Below are positions 16,425 through 28,489 of a stretch of 64,000 bases of DNA, piece by piece. The translations under genes were made by a program, and so were the position numbers. Source of the DNA: Caldanaerobius polysaccharolyticus DSM 13641 (GTDB taxonomy: Bacteria > Bacillota > Thermoanaerobacteria > Thermoanaerobacterales > Caldanaerobiaceae); contig NZ_KE386495.1 in assembly GCF_000427425.1 (NCBI RefSeq), positions 1 to 64,000 on the forward strand, written 5' to 3'. Each line of letters starts with the position of its first letter. Position 1 is the first letter of the stretch. The notes below the pieces were generated by a model. The model made no database searches. It was not told where the DNA came from and was given only the letters and a program-made list of their open reading frames with translations.

Positions 16425-17188
16425 TTATCATACCCCTGTTCACCTATTTTATTTATCATACTGGCTAAATACCCGGCCCCAAAGCCATTGTCGATATTGA
16501 CCACGCCTATTCCGCTGGCACAACTGTTTAGCATCGTGAGCAAGGCGGATAAGCCATGGAAATTGGCCCCATATCCCACGCTGGTAGGAACGGCTATAAC
16601 CGGGGAATCCACCAGTCCTCCAATGACGCTGGCCAGTGCTCCCTCCATGCCAGCGACAGCTATTATCACCCTGGCCCTCATAAGCCTTTCGGAATTCATC
16701 AAAAGCCTGTGTATTCCAGCAACGCCTACATCGTACAGCCTATCCACGGTGTTGCCCAGCACTTCGGCCGTTACAGCCGCTTCCTCTGCTACAGGCACAT
16801 CGGCTGTACCCCCTGTGGCTACCAGTACTATGCCTTTAGACTTCTTTATCTCTCGCCTCTTTACCACCACTATCCTAGCCAGTTCATGGTATTCTACGTC
16901 CCCTGTTATCTTTTTTATAGCCTCATATACTTCAGGTGTAGCCCTAGTGGCCAGTATATTGTTTTCTCTCTCCAGCATCTTTTTCACAATTCCCACGATG
17001 TGCTCCAGCTTTTTCCCCTGGCAAAAGATCACCTCAGGGTATCCCGTCCTTATGTTTCTGTGGTAATCAATCTTGGCATAGCCCAAGTCTTCAAAAGGCA
17101 GCACTTTGAGCTTTCTAATGCCCTCTTCAACGGTGATTTCCCCTGTCTGGATCTTCTCCAGAAGTTTTTTAAGCGCCTCCTCGTTCAT
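16421..17188 (-). CDS. larB: LarB, first enzyme of the nickel-pincer cofactor pathway
   Basis: 255 residues with a C-terminal PurE-like carboxylase domain: IVLVATGGTADVPVAEEA, VAGMEGALASVIGGLV and SVGYGANFHGLSALL. LarB carboxylates and hydrolyses nicotinic acid adenine dinucleotide to start cofactor synthesis. RBS AGAGGCG before ATG. It overlaps larC1 by 4 nt. LarE, which does the sulfur transfer, and LarA, the best known client, are not in the window. The ArsR regulator lies 32 nt upstream. Confidence 0.94.
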   Translation of the reverse strand: MNEEALKKLLEKIQTGEITVEEGIRKLKVLPFEDLGYAKIDYHRNIRTGYPEVIFCQGKKLEHIVGIVKKMLERENNILATRATPEVYEAIKKITGDVEYHELARIVVVKRREIKKSKGIVLVATGGTADVPVAEEAAVTAEVLGNTVDRLYDVGVAGIHRLLMNSERLMRARVIIAVAGMEGALASVIGGLVDSPVIAVPTSVGYGANFHGLSALLTMLNSCASGIGVVNIDNGFGAGYLASMINKIGEQGYDK

Positions 17189-17220
17189 AGCATCGCCTCT
17201 TTCACTTTCTCACTATAAAC

Positions 17221-17517
17221 TTACAGGTTATCCTCTAAAAGTATTTTATTTAGACTCTCGCACAACTCCTTGAGCTTTCCTCCGTTTACTACATAATAAG
17301 AACATCCTTCGGATTTTTCGCATTTTACCAGTCCAGCCGATTTTAAAATTTTAAGGTGATGGGAAACGTTAGGCTGTGAAATGCATAACTCCTCTGCCAA
17401 ATCGCAAACACAGTATTCGTCGCCTTTTTGCTGCTTTAACAACATACTCAATATCCTGAGCCTTATGGGATCGCTCAAGGCCTTTAAGGTATCAACCAGG
17501 ACCAGTATATCTTCCAA
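17221..17517 (-). CDS. ArsR/SmtB-family regulator heading the lar operon
   Basis: 98 residues, a winged helix with ALSDPIRLRILSML and the recognition helix region SQPNVSHHLKILKSAGL. A CVCDL motif in helix 3 places thiols where ArsR-type arsenic or metal sensors bind their ligand. Its promoter and a 46-bp palindrome lie directly upstream (17546-17615), fitting autoregulation. It is the first gene before larB, so control of the nickel-cofactor genes by a metal or metalloid is inferred. Confidence 0.9.
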   Translation of the reverse strand: MEDILVLVDTLKALSDPIRLRILSMLLKQQKGDEYCVCDLAEELCISQPNVSHHLKILKSAGLVKCEKSEGCSYYVVNGGKLKELCESLNKILLEDNL

Positions 17518-17545
17518 TCTACCTCAACCCCGCAAAAATATAAAA

Positions 17546-17586
17546 ATAATAAAAGCATGTTTATATTTAAATATAAACATGCTTTT

Positions 17587-17591
<5 letters not shown>
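17546..17591. promoter_or_regulatory. 46-bp perfect palindrome: groEL terminator and candidate ArsR operator
   Basis: 23-nt arms with no loop, centred between 17568 and 17569; the arms read ATAATAAAAGCATG then TTTATATTT. On the minus strand it follows the groEL stop and is followed by ATTTTTATATTTTT, as a strong terminator would be. It also overlaps the -10 of the arsR promoter and holds an ATGTTTATAT-type inverted repeat like ArsR/SmtB operators. Confidence 0.75.
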
Positions 17592-19239
<1,648 letters not shown>

Positions 19240-19251
19240 TCATATGTAATT

Positions 19252-19533
19252 TTAGTCAAGTATGGCTAAGATATCATTTTGTCTCAGTATCAGATACTCC
19301 TGGCCATCCAGTTTTACTTCTGTTCCCGCGTATTTAGAATAGATGACCTTATCGCCGACCTTAACCTCAAGCTCGACTTTCTTGCCGTCTATGTACTCGC
19401 CAGTACCCACAGCCACTACTTCGCCCTGCTGCGGCTTCTCTTTCGCTGTACCAGGCAGTACTATTCCCCCTACCACTTCTTCTGCTTCGATGGGTTTAAT
19501 GACCACTCTGTCGCCTAATGGCCTGATTTTCAT
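19252..19533 (-). CDS. groS: Co-chaperonin GroES
   Basis: 93 residues with [12 protein letters not shown], the mobile loop [17 protein letters not shown] and [13 protein letters not shown]. It caps the GroEL ring. CIRCE and a sigma-A promoter lie upstream. Confidence 0.98.
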   Translation of the reverse strand: MKIRPLGDRVVIKPIEAEEVVGGIVLPGTAKEKPQQGEVVAVGTGEYIDGKKVELEVKVGDKVIYSKYAGTEVKLDGQEYLILRQNDILAILD

Positions 19534-19560
19534 CTTTCCAACCTCCTACTGTGGATTTTA

Positions 19561-19587
19561 TTAGCACTCGCTTTTATCGAGTGCTAA
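19561..19587. promoter_or_regulatory. CIRCE element (HrcA operator)
   Basis: Perfect TTAGCACTC-N9-GAGTGCTAA between the groES promoter and start. It is the binding site of the heat-shock repressor HrcA, whose gene is not in the window. Confidence 0.97.
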
Positions 19588-19598
19588 TCACATGAAAT

Positions 19599-19627
19599 AT
19601 AATAGATTAAAAAAAAAGATATTGCAA
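19599..19627 (-). promoter_or_regulatory. Sigma-A promoter of groES-groEL
   Basis: Minus strand: -35 TTGCAA (19627-19622), 17-nt spacer and -10 TATTAT (19604-19599), 12 bp ahead of CIRCE. Confidence 0.75.
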
Positions 19628-19687
19628 ATCCACCTAAAGTTAATTTTTCACCGTTTTAAGCAATTATACGCGCATTTATCAAATTTT

Positions 19688-20578
19688 TTAGTCCTTTTCT
19701 TCGTTTTTCTCATTTTCTTTCTTCTTTTCTTCAATTTCTAACGGTTTAGCTTTCTCAGAAGAACCTTCTTTGTTCTGTTCATCACCGCTCATTAGATAAT
19801 TTATGACTTTATCAAAGACTTCCTTTTGTTGATCGTTCATAAGAGCACGCACATTATTTAAAAATCTTTCCCTCTCATCTCCCGAATTGCCTCTCACCAT
19901 ATCTTCATTTCCACTGTTCTTGCTTTCTTTATCGCTGATCACCGATTCTGCTTTAGTGACCAGGTCGATTATTTTTAAATTCTTAATGAACTTATCTATT
20001 TTGCCATCGTCATCCCTAAACAGCGGCTTAAACATCTCTATAACCCGTGCTAACTTCTCTATCTGGCTTATCTCAGGATTTTCCACTATAGATTTAATCT
20101 TTGCCATGTACTCGCTCCAGTTGTTCACAAGCCCATCTATCAGTTCCAGCAGATTGATGGAGAAGTCCAAAAGCTCCTGTTTATCCTCCGCCATGTGGGG
20201 TTTTGCCGCCTTCAGCATCTCTATCCTCTTTTTTCTCTCATCCCTTATATCCCTCATCTGATGTACTACTCCAGTTTCGTCTATACTGTTTAAGCGCTTG
20301 CAGCAGTCATATACGTTGATGACGTTTATGTACAGATCTGATAGTATCTGCTCCCTTTCAGGCAAATAAGTCTTAACACTAGAAACCAAATCCTTTATTT
20401 TATACAAGTGATCTTCTGTCAACTTTATATCTGGCATCCTTAGTTTCAGCCCGTCTTGGTCCCCGCGCTGCCTTCTCCTGGGCAGAGGCAAAGCCATTAT
20501 ATTGTCTCCCATTCTCAGTTTCTTTTCTCTAATTATCAAAAGTAAAAGCAATAAGATGACCAGCATCTCTCTGTTCAA
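19688..20578 (-). CDS. Unknown helical protein with N-terminal membrane segment
   Basis: 296 residues. It begins with a short hydrophobic segment (MLVILLLLLLII, residues 5-16) followed by a very basic stretch (PRRRQRG). The rest is a charged, mostly helical body with no motif I recognise. The C-terminal 40 residues are almost all Lys/Glu (KKKENEKNEEKD end). It is the last and largest gene of the tiny-membrane-protein cluster, 64 nt after the 31-aa gene. The poly-Leu anchor recalls the LLFFFLLL cores of its neighbours. No function can be assigned. Confidence 0.75.
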   Translation of the reverse strand: MNREMLVILLLLLLIIREKKLRMGDNIMALPLPRRRQRGDQDGLKLRMPDIKLTEDHLYKIKDLVSSVKTYLPEREQILSDLYINVINVYDCCKRLNSIDETGVVHQMRDIRDERKKRIEMLKAAKPHMAEDKQELLDFSINLLELIDGLVNNWSEYMAKIKSIVENPEISQIEKLARVIEMFKPLFRDDDGKIDKFIKNLKIIDLVTKAESVISDKESKNSGNEDMVRGNSGDERERFLNNVRALMNDQQKEVFDKVINYLMSGDEQNKEGSSEKAKPLEIEEKKKENEKNEEKD

Positions 20579-20642
20579 TTAAATCCCTCCTTGATAGCAA
20601 ATATGTACAGGGCCAGCTTTCCTGGCCCCAATTGCCTTTTAC

Positions 20643-20738
20643 TTAATTTTCATGTATCATCGGTATAAAGAAGAATATAAACAATATTATTATAATAATC
20701 CAGAAAAAGCCGCCGCGGTGCCATCCTGATTCTGGCAT
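20643..20738 (-). CDS. 31-aa membrane protein with FFWIIIII core
   Basis: Starts MPESGWHRGGFFWIIIII and ends in FFFIPMIHEN; almost all of it is one membrane helix. GGAGG lies 8 nt before ATG. It closely resembles the 34-aa protein at 21442-21546: both have (W/F)(H/R)RGGFFWIII after a short polar start and a proline after the helix. The function is unknown. Confidence 0.7.
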   Translation of the reverse strand: MPESGWHRGGFFWIIIIILFIFFFIPMIHEN

Positions 20739-20804
20739 TTTGATAACCTCCTCTTTTTTCTCTTTTTTAAATCTAATATATTATACGGGAACAGCTCAAA
20801 AGTG

Positions 20805-20987
20805 TTACTGCAATTCAAGGCCCAACAATCTTCCAAAAAACCTTCTAACCTTTCTCCTGGGTTTATCCTTTGACACCATAGTGAGTATCAAAAAGAAAAA
20901 AAGCAGGTTATTTTCATCGAAATGAACATCAAAAAATATCGTAAGCAGCAGGAAAAAGAACAGCAGGGTATCACCGGGTATCTTCAT
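20805..20987 (-). CDS. 60-aa protein with two LLFFFL(L/I)L repeats
   Basis: It reads MKIPGDTLLFFFLLLTIFF, then a short acidic linker, then NNLLFFFLILTMV, then a basic tail (PRRKVRRFFGRLLG). The two hydrophobic repeats could each be half of a hairpin or one membrane segment. AGGAGG lies 9 nt before ATG. The gene follows the terminator at 21036-21073. The basic tail might lie along the membrane or bind nucleic acid; this is speculation. Confidence 0.75.
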   Translation of the reverse strand: MKIPGDTLLFFFLLLTIFFDVHFDENNLLFFFLILTMVSKDKPRRKVRRFFGRLLGLELQ

Positions 20988-21035
20988 AGCAAAACCTCCT
21001 ATTCACATTCTTTATACATTCTATGTAAGAATTTA

Positions 21036-21073
21036 AAAAAGGCTCTATCGTGCGATCACGATAGAGCCTTTTT
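21036..21073. terminator. Strong bidirectional terminator
   Basis: A 17-bp perfect stem, AAAAAGGCTCTATCGTG on the left arm, with a 4-nt CGAT loop. A/T runs lie on both sides. It separates the 68-aa gene from the 60-aa gene on the minus strand. Confidence 0.92.
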
Positions 21074-21078
21074 GCGGA

Positions 21079-21285
21079 TTAGTTAAACCAACGACCCTGG
21101 AATAATATGACGAGGAGCAGGAAGAAGAACAACAATGAACTGCCGCTGGTACCCGTGCCACCAAAGAGCCCATCAAAGAATCCCCAGAACCCATCGCCAA
21201 ATATTATGACCAGGAGCAGGAAGAAGAACAACAGTGAGCTGCCGCTATCAAAAAAGCCGCCTTGTGTCAATTTGTTCTCTGTCAT
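21079..21285 (-). CDS. 68-aa protein with two SGSSLLFFFLLLVI repeats
   Basis: Two copies of SGSSLLFFFLLLVI(I/L)F are separated by a Gly/Phe-rich linker (GDGFWGFFDGLFGGTG). The duplication is visible at DNA level around 21107-21134 and 21207-21236. GAGGAGG lies upstream of ATG. The opposite strand also has an open frame here but lacks a ribosome site, so the minus strand is taken as real. The function is unknown; I recall similar LLFFFLLLV repeats in small clostridial proteins but cannot confirm it here. Confidence 0.75.
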   Translation of the reverse strand: MTENKLTQGGFFDSGSSLLFFFLLLVIIFGDGFWGFFDGLFGGTGTSGSSLLFFFLLLVILFQGRWFN

Positions 21286-21305
21286 ATCAGACCCTCCTCA
21301 ATTAC

Positions 21306-21428
21306 TTATTTTTTTAGCTCTCTGTCTTCACATTTTCTTCTAGGCCTTAAAAGGATCACTATCAATATCACGATAATAATGATGAAGAAAAACCACTCAA
21401 AACCCCAGAATTCCTGCTGCTCAGGCAT
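21306..21428 (-). CDS. 40-aa membrane protein
   Basis: It begins MPEQQEFWGFEWFFFIIIIV, a polar start and one long hydrophobic helix, and ends with a basic tail (RPRRKCEDRELKK). GGAGGG lies 8 nt upstream of ATG. It lies 13 nt after the 34-aa gene and 20 nt before the 68-aa gene, so all three look cotranscribed. Confidence 0.7.
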   Translation of the reverse strand: MPEQQEFWGFEWFFFIIIIVILIVILLRPRRKCEDRELKK

Positions 21429-21441
21429 AACACAACCCTCC

Positions 21442-21546
21442 TTACTTATCAAATACTATAATACCGGGTACAAATAACAGGATTATTATTATTATTATAA
21501 TGATCCAGAAAAATCCTCCACGGAACCACTGATCTTTCCCTGCCAT
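21442..21546 (-). CDS. 34-aa membrane protein with FFWIIIII core
   Basis: It begins MAGKDQWFRGGFFWIIIIII and ends FVPGIIVFDK. AAGGAAGGTG precedes ATG. It is first in the minus-strand cluster and is a clear paralogue of the 31-aa protein at 20643. A possible sporulation-type promoter lies at 21615-21642. Confidence 0.7.
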   Translation of the reverse strand: MAGKDQWFRGGFFWIIIIIIIILLFVPGIIVFDK

Positions 21547-21614
21547 GATTTCACCTTCCTTTTAAATAATGCTTTACTCAAATCTCACCTAATCCTTTTA
21601 TCTTAAGTCTAATT

Positions 21615-21642
21615 TATAATATGTGGCTATGCAGCTATGTGT
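21615..21642 (-). promoter_or_regulatory. Possible sigma-K/sigma-E-like promoter of the tiny-protein cluster
   Basis: Minus strand: AC (21642-21641), 17 nt, then CATATTATA (21623-21615). This fits the AC-N16/17-CATAnnnTA pattern of mother-cell sigma-K promoters. Such short motifs occur by chance, so the call is weak. Confidence 0.3.
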
Positions 21643-21704
21643 TACACATCAGGACTCCCTTTCATAGTATGTAGTGAAATTGCCGTGAAGGGGGAAACGC
21701 CTAC

Positions 21705-22952
21705 ATGATAGATCTCATAATGGGAGCCATACTGGCTAAATTCTTAAAAGACAGCACCACAGAAAAAAAAATAGACAAGAGGCTAAAAATAAAAGCCCTG
21801 GATAACATCAGGGGCAGTATTACAGCCATAGTCCATACCAGAGCTTCAAAGGAGAGCATATTAAAGCACTTTGAGAAGTGTGGGGCATCGTTGAAATACG
21901 AATTGCCTTTTATTGATAGCTACGTGGTAGAAATACCCTGTGAAAGCATCAAAAAACTGGCGTCAAACCGCGATGTCATATTCATATCCGACGACTCTGA
22001 GGTCAAAAGCACTCTCAACATCGCCACAAAAGTCATAGGCTCTAAAAGTGTAAATGAATCGGGCTACACAGGTAAAGGTATAGGTATAGCTTTTCTGGAT
22101 ACAGGTGTTTATCCCCACCCCGACCTCACAGAGCCAGAAAACCGAATAATAGCGTTTAAAGATTTTATAAACGGTAAACAAAAACCCTACGACGACAACG
22201 GACACGGGACCCACGTTGCGGGCGATGCCGCGAGTAACGGCTATAGTTCTAACGGAAAGTACAGAGGGGTAGCCCCAGAAGCCAACATCATAGGTGTCAA
22301 AGTACTGGACGCAGCAGGTAGAGGTAATACATCTGATATACTGGCTGGTATGCAATGGGTCGTGGATAACGCAGATAAATATAATATCCGCATAGTATCC
22401 TTGTCCCTGGGTGACAAAGCGGTGCTTCCCTATTTTCTCGATCCCATGGCGCGAGGATGTGAGAAATTGTGGCAGCAGGGTTTTGTAGTAACAGTAGCGG
22501 CTGGAAACAACGGCCCTGAACCCAGGACCATAACCACGCCAGGCATAAGCCCATCGGCTATAACCGTTGGAGCGCTGGACGACAGAAGAACTGTAGATAC
22601 CTCGGACGATGAGGTAGCGTATTTTTCTAGCAGAGGTCCTACTTCCTCTGGCAGGCTTAAACCCGATGTGCTGGCACCAGGGGTAAACATCGTATCCCTC
22701 AACAGAAGTCCTATGTCAATGGGAGCAAGCAGCTTTTTATTTGAAAAGATGTACCGCACCGCTTCAGGTACTTCTATGGCGACGCCTATGGTAGCAGGAG
22801 CGGCAGCTCTATTGTTGCAAAAAAACCCGCACCTGACCCCTTCTCAAGTAAAAAACATAATGATAAAAACAGCAAAGCCGCTAAATGGCAAAGACAAATA
22901 TGCAGAGGGGTACGGTGTGATAGATATCAATGCCATGATTCAACAGGCATAA
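21705..22952 (+). CDS. S8 subtilisin-family serine protease (AprX-like)
   Basis: 415 residues. A propeptide-like region comes first (to about residue 110). The catalytic triad follows: Asp in AFLDTGVYPHPDL, His in NGHGTHVAG and Ser in ASGTSMATPMVAGA, plus the oxyanion Asn in AAGNNGPE. No signal peptide is evident, as in the cytoplasmic AprX type. The start follows AAGGGGG. It is transcribed away from the tiny-protein cluster and ends at a bidirectional terminator. Confidence 0.93.
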   Translation: MIDLIMGAILAKFLKDSTTEKKIDKRLKIKALDNIRGSITAIVHTRASKESILKHFEKCGASLKYELPFIDSYVVEIPCESIKKLASNRDVIFISDDSEVKSTLNIATKVIGSKSVNESGYTGKGIGIAFLDTGVYPHPDLTEPENRIIAFKDFINGKQKPYDDNGHGTHVAGDAASNGYSSNGKYRGVAPEANIIGVKVLDAAGRGNTSDILAGMQWVVDNADKYNIRIVSLSLGDKAVLPYFLDPMARGCEKLWQQGFVVTVAAGNNGPEPRTITTPGISPSAITVGALDDRRTVDTSDDEVAYFSSRGPTSSGRLKPDVLAPGVNIVSLNRSPMSMGASSFLFEKMYRTASGTSMATPMVAGAAALLLQKNPHLTPSQVKNIMIKTAKPLNGKDKYAEGYGVIDINAMIQQA

Positions 22953-22956
22953 AAAT

Positions 22957-22986
22957 AATGAGCACCTGCAACCTACGGTGCTCATT
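22957..22986. terminator. Bidirectional terminator between protease and atpC
   Basis: A 10-bp stem AATGAGCACC / GGTGCTCATT with a 10-nt loop. T-rich sequence lies on both sides (ATTTTATT on plus, ATTATTTTTATG on minus), so it serves the two convergent genes. Confidence 0.88.
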
Positions 22987-23394
22987 TTATTCCCTGTATT
23001 TCCTCGCGATTTTAAGTCGGTTCAAAGCCCTGGCAAGAGCCGCCTGTGACCGTATATACTCCTCTCTGCTTTTTATCTGCCTCAACCTCTCAAGAGCCCT
23101 CTCCTTAGCAGCTTCTGCCCTTTTTATATCAATTTCCTCCGGCCACTCCACGGCATCGGAAAGGATAAGGGTGCTCTCGGGTTTCACCTCCATAAACCCA
23201 CCAGATATAAAGGCTTCCCTCCACACTCCGTTGGCCAATATCCTTAAAGAGCCTATACCAATAGGTGCCACCATCGGCGTATGCCCGTGTAGCACTCCCA
23301 GCTCCCCATCTACGCTGCGCACGATGACCATGTCCACATCGCCTTCAAAAAACCTCTTCTCCGGTGTCAAAACCTCCAATCTGAATGTCTGCAT
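22987..23394 (-). CDS. atpC: ATP synthase epsilon subunit
   Basis: 135 residues. N-terminal beta domain with LEVLTPEKRFFEGDVDMV and LGVLHGHTPMVAP, then a C-terminal helical hairpin rich in Arg/Ala. It is the last gene of the F1Fo operon and its stop touches the terminator. Confidence 0.96.
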   Translation of the reverse strand: MQTFRLEVLTPEKRFFEGDVDMVIVRSVDGELGVLHGHTPMVAPIGIGSLRILANGVWREAFISGGFMEVKPESTLILSDAVEWPEEIDIKRAEAAKERALERLRQIKSREEYIRSQAALARALNRLKIARKYRE

Positions 23395-23405
23395 AAAATC
23401 AACCC

Positions 23406-25677
<2,272 letters not shown>

Positions 25678-25678
25678 C

Positions 25679-27193
25679 CTATTTCACCTCGAAATTATTC
25701 TCTTTGTACTTCTGTATGGCCTCTTTCATCCTGTTTGCCAGTTCCTCGCTTATATCTTTTTTCTCCTTTATCTCCTGTAATATATCAGGGTAGTTGTTTT
25801 TTACGTATTCAATCAGCCCTTCGTGGAATCTCCTTACCTCACTTACCGGTACGTCCACCAGGAACTTGTTGTTTACAGCGAAAATCATCAAGACCTGGTA
25901 CTCCAAAGGCAACGGCTTGTACTGCTCCTGCTTTATGGACTCCACGATGCGCTGCCCCTGCTGCAACAGCTCCAACGTGCTTTTGTCGAGATCTGAACCA
26001 AACTGAGCAAAGACCTCCAGCTCCCTATACTGCGCCAGGTCCAGCCTCAGCCTGGACGCGACTTTTTTCATCGCCTTGGTCTGTGCAGCGCCGCCCACAC
26101 GGGATACAGAAAGTCCCACATTGATTGCAGGCCTTATTCCAGCGAAAAACAACTCGCTCTCCAGAAAGATCTGCCCATCGGTTATAGATATGACGTTGGT
26201 GGGAATATAAGCCGATATATCACCGGCCTGGGTCTCTATGATGGGAAGAGCCGTAATGGAACCTCCTCCTGCTTCCTCGCTCAGCTTAGCCGCTCTTTCC
26301 AGAAGCCTTGAGTGCAGGTAGAACACATCACCGGGATACGCTTCTCTTCCAGGGGGCCTTCTCAAAAGCAAGGAAAGGGTCCTGTAAGCTACAGCGTGCT
26401 TGGACAGGTCGTCGTACACGATCAGCACGTCTTTACCTTTGTACATGAAATACTCGCCCATGGAACACGCCGCATAGGGCGCAATGTACTGGAGCGCAGC
26501 CGATTCACTGGCCGTCGCCGAAACCACAATAGAATAGTCCATTGCCCCGTGCATGGTCAGCGTGTGCACAATCCTGGCCACCGTTGACGCCTTTTGCCCT
26601 ATGGCAACGTATATGCATATGACGTCCTGATCTTTCTGGTTTAATATGGTGTCGATGGCAATAGCCGTTTTGCCTGTCTGCCTGTCCCCTATGATCAACT
26701 CCCTCTGGCCCCTACCTATGGGTATCATGCTATCGATGGCTAAAATACCTGTCTGGAGAGGCGTATCCACAGATTTTCTATCCAGTATAGCAGGCGCTGG
26801 GTTCTCCACCGGTCGCCTCTCTGTGGCATTGATGTCCCCTTTGCCGTCTAGCGGCTGACCTAGGGCGTTGACAACGCGCCCTATCAACTGCTCTCCCACA
26901 GGCACGTCGATAACCCTACCGGTTCTCTTTACAATAGACCCCTCTTTTACCCCTTCAGAAGACCCAAGGATAACACATCCTACATTGTCTTCCTCCAGGT
27001 TTAGCGCCATTCCGTACTCGCCGTTTTCAAATTCCAGCAGCTCCCCGGCCATGCAGTTATTGAGGCCGTAAATTCTTGCGATGCCATCACCGCTCTCAAT
27101 GACATAACCTATTTCCTCTAATTTTTGGTGAAATTCCAGATTTTCTATCTCCTGTTTCAGGATGCTGCTTATCTCACCTGGTTTCAATTGCAT
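25679..27193 (-). CDS. atpA: ATP synthase alpha subunit
   Basis: 504 residues with P-loop [15 protein letters not shown] and the family region [18 protein letters not shown]. This is the non-catalytic nucleotide subunit of F1. It is 4 nt after atpH. Confidence 0.98.
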   Translation of the reverse strand: MQLKPGEISSILKQEIENLEFHQKLEEIGYVIESGDGIARIYGLNNCMAGELLEFENGEYGMALNLEEDNVGCVILGSSEGVKEGSIVKRTGRVIDVPVGEQLIGRVVNALGQPLDGKGDINATERRPVENPAPAILDRKSVDTPLQTGILAIDSMIPIGRGQRELIIGDRQTGKTAIAIDTILNQKDQDVICIYVAIGQKASTVARIVHTLTMHGAMDYSIVVSATASESAALQYIAPYAACSMGEYFMYKGKDVLIVYDDLSKHAVAYRTLSLLLRRPPGREAYPGDVFYLHSRLLERAAKLSEEAGGGSITALPIIETQAGDISAYIPTNVISITDGQIFLESELFFAGIRPAINVGLSVSRVGGAAQTKAMKKVASRLRLDLAQYRELEVFAQFGSDLDKSTLELLQQGQRIVESIKQEQYKPLPLEYQVLMIFAVNNKFLVDVPVSEVRRFHEGLIEYVKNNYPDILQEIKEKKDISEELANRMKEAIQKYKENNFEVK

Positions 27194-27197
27194 GATA

Positions 27198-27731
27198 TCA
27201 CCTACTCACATCCACATTTTGAAGTGATCTCCTCACAAGGTTAAGCCTGTTCTTTACAGAAAAATCCAGAATCCTGTCATCAAATTTCAACTGAAGCCCT
27301 CCCAGAATGGCAGGGTCCACTTCACTTTCCAGCTTCAAGGAATAATCTATTCCCTCGCTGAGCTTTCTCTCAATAGCCTCTATAACACCCGACTTAAGCG
27401 GTCGGGCAGAAACCACCTTTACCACCTTTATGCGGTGCGCCTCCATGTAAAGGCGGTTTACGTATTCGTAAATGCCCTGGATATCGTCCACGTGCCCGTT
27501 TTTAATCAACAGCAAAACCAGGTTTACGACCTTTTTGTCAAAATCCTTTAAAGCCTTTTTCACAGCAGCTTCTTTTTTTTCGTACTCGATTACAGGGTTT
27601 TTGAGGGCCTCTGCAAAACCGCTTAAAATCCTGCACGCATCGCCCAGCTGGGCGATACACGCCTCTGCATCCGGTCCTTCACAGGCATCATAAAATGCAG
27701 TCCCGTACCTCTTTGCTACTACCTCGGCCAT
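27198..27731 (-). CDS. atpH: ATP synthase delta subunit
   Basis: 177 residues. The N-terminal six-helix domain ([12 protein letters not shown]) and the C-terminal [18 protein letters not shown] motif form the stator cap. It overlaps atpF by 13 nt. Confidence 0.95.
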   Translation of the reverse strand: MAEVVAKRYGTAFYDACEGPDAEACIAQLGDACRILSGFAEALKNPVIEYEKKEAAVKKALKDFDKKVVNLVLLLIKNGHVDDIQGIYEYVNRLYMEAHRIKVVKVVSARPLKSGVIEAIERKLSEGIDYSLKLESEVDPAILGGLQLKFDDRILDFSVKNRLNLVRRSLQNVDVSR

Positions 27732-28216
27732 AATTCCAGACCTTCCTCATCTAGCAATTTGTCGATGTATATCTGGTCTTTGACCATATCCAGCTGCTGA
27801 TTTATAACTTTGGTGGCTATCTTAATGCTTATATCCACTATCTGGTCCTTCATATCCTCTAAGGCCTTTTGCCTGTCTCGTTCTATCTGCTCCCTGGCCT
27901 GGGTTACGATGATTTCAGCCTGCCTCTTGGCTTCGTTTATTATCTCCTCCTGTGTCTTTATAGCCTGCTGTTTTGCCTGCTCTATCAATTCCCTGGACTT
28001 TTCCCTGATATCTGACAGCTCTTTTTCGTAGTTTTTCTTGATCTCGTCAGCTTCTTCCAACCTCTTGCGAGCAGTCTCCAGCGACTCTTCAATTCTCGCC
28101 GTGCGCCTGTTCATAAAATCCGTGACAGGCTTAAACAGGTACTTTCTAAAAACGAGGTAAAGGATTATGACATTGGCGATCTCAAAGTAAAAGGTCCAGC
28201 TGGTAAAGTCAATCAA
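27719..28216 (-). CDS. atpF: ATP synthase b subunit
   Basis: 165 residues. One N-terminal membrane helix (YFEIANVIILYLVFRKY) is followed by a long Glu/Lys/Arg-rich coiled coil, the peripheral stalk. It starts at TTG behind AAGGCGG and overlaps atpH by 13 nt. Confidence 0.95.
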   Translation of the reverse strand: MIDFTSWTFYFEIANVIILYLVFRKYLFKPVTDFMNRRTARIEESLETARKRLEEADEIKKNYEKELSDIREKSRELIEQAKQQAIKTQEEIINEAKRQAEIIVTQAREQIERDRQKALEDMKDQIVDISIKIATKVINQQLDMVKDQIYIDKLLDEEGLELWPR

Positions 28217-28253
28217 ACTACCGCCTTCTTTCCCCTAAATTCCCTGTTAAAAA

Positions 28254-28475
28254 TTATTTTACGACAAAAATGATGAGTATAGCGACCAACAGGCCGTATA
28301 TAGCCGTAGCCTCAGCCAACGCCACGCCCAGCAGAAACACCTGGTTTATCTTGCTTATAGCCTCAGGCTGACGAGCTACCGCCTCAGTGGCCTTACCTGT
28401 GGCAATTCCAATGCCCACACCTGCGCCTACACCTGTTAACGCCGCTATTGCAGCTGCCAGTGCCACTAATGACAT
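28254..28475 (-). CDS. atpE: ATP synthase c subunit
   Basis: 73-residue helical hairpin with the loop ARQPE. The ion-binding carboxylate is Glu55 (VALAEATAIYG). Aligned to the sodium c-ring of Ilyobacter from memory, Gln32 becomes Ile22, Val63 becomes Leu53 and Ser66 becomes Ala56, while Thr57 and Tyr60 remain. Loss of the Gln and Ser ligands favours protons as coupling ion. Confidence 0.96.
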   Translation of the reverse strand: MSLVALAAAIAALTGVGAGVGIGIATGKATEAVARQPEAISKINQVFLLGVALAEATAIYGLLVAILIIFVVK

Positions 28476-28489
28476 GATCTCACCTCCTT

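Noticed and set aside
21107-21343. Plus-strand open frame with two NIMTRSRKKNN-type repeats
   Set aside because: It is the antisense of the duplicated LLFFFLLL gene, has no ribosome site, and the minus-strand frame has a good site, start and terminator.
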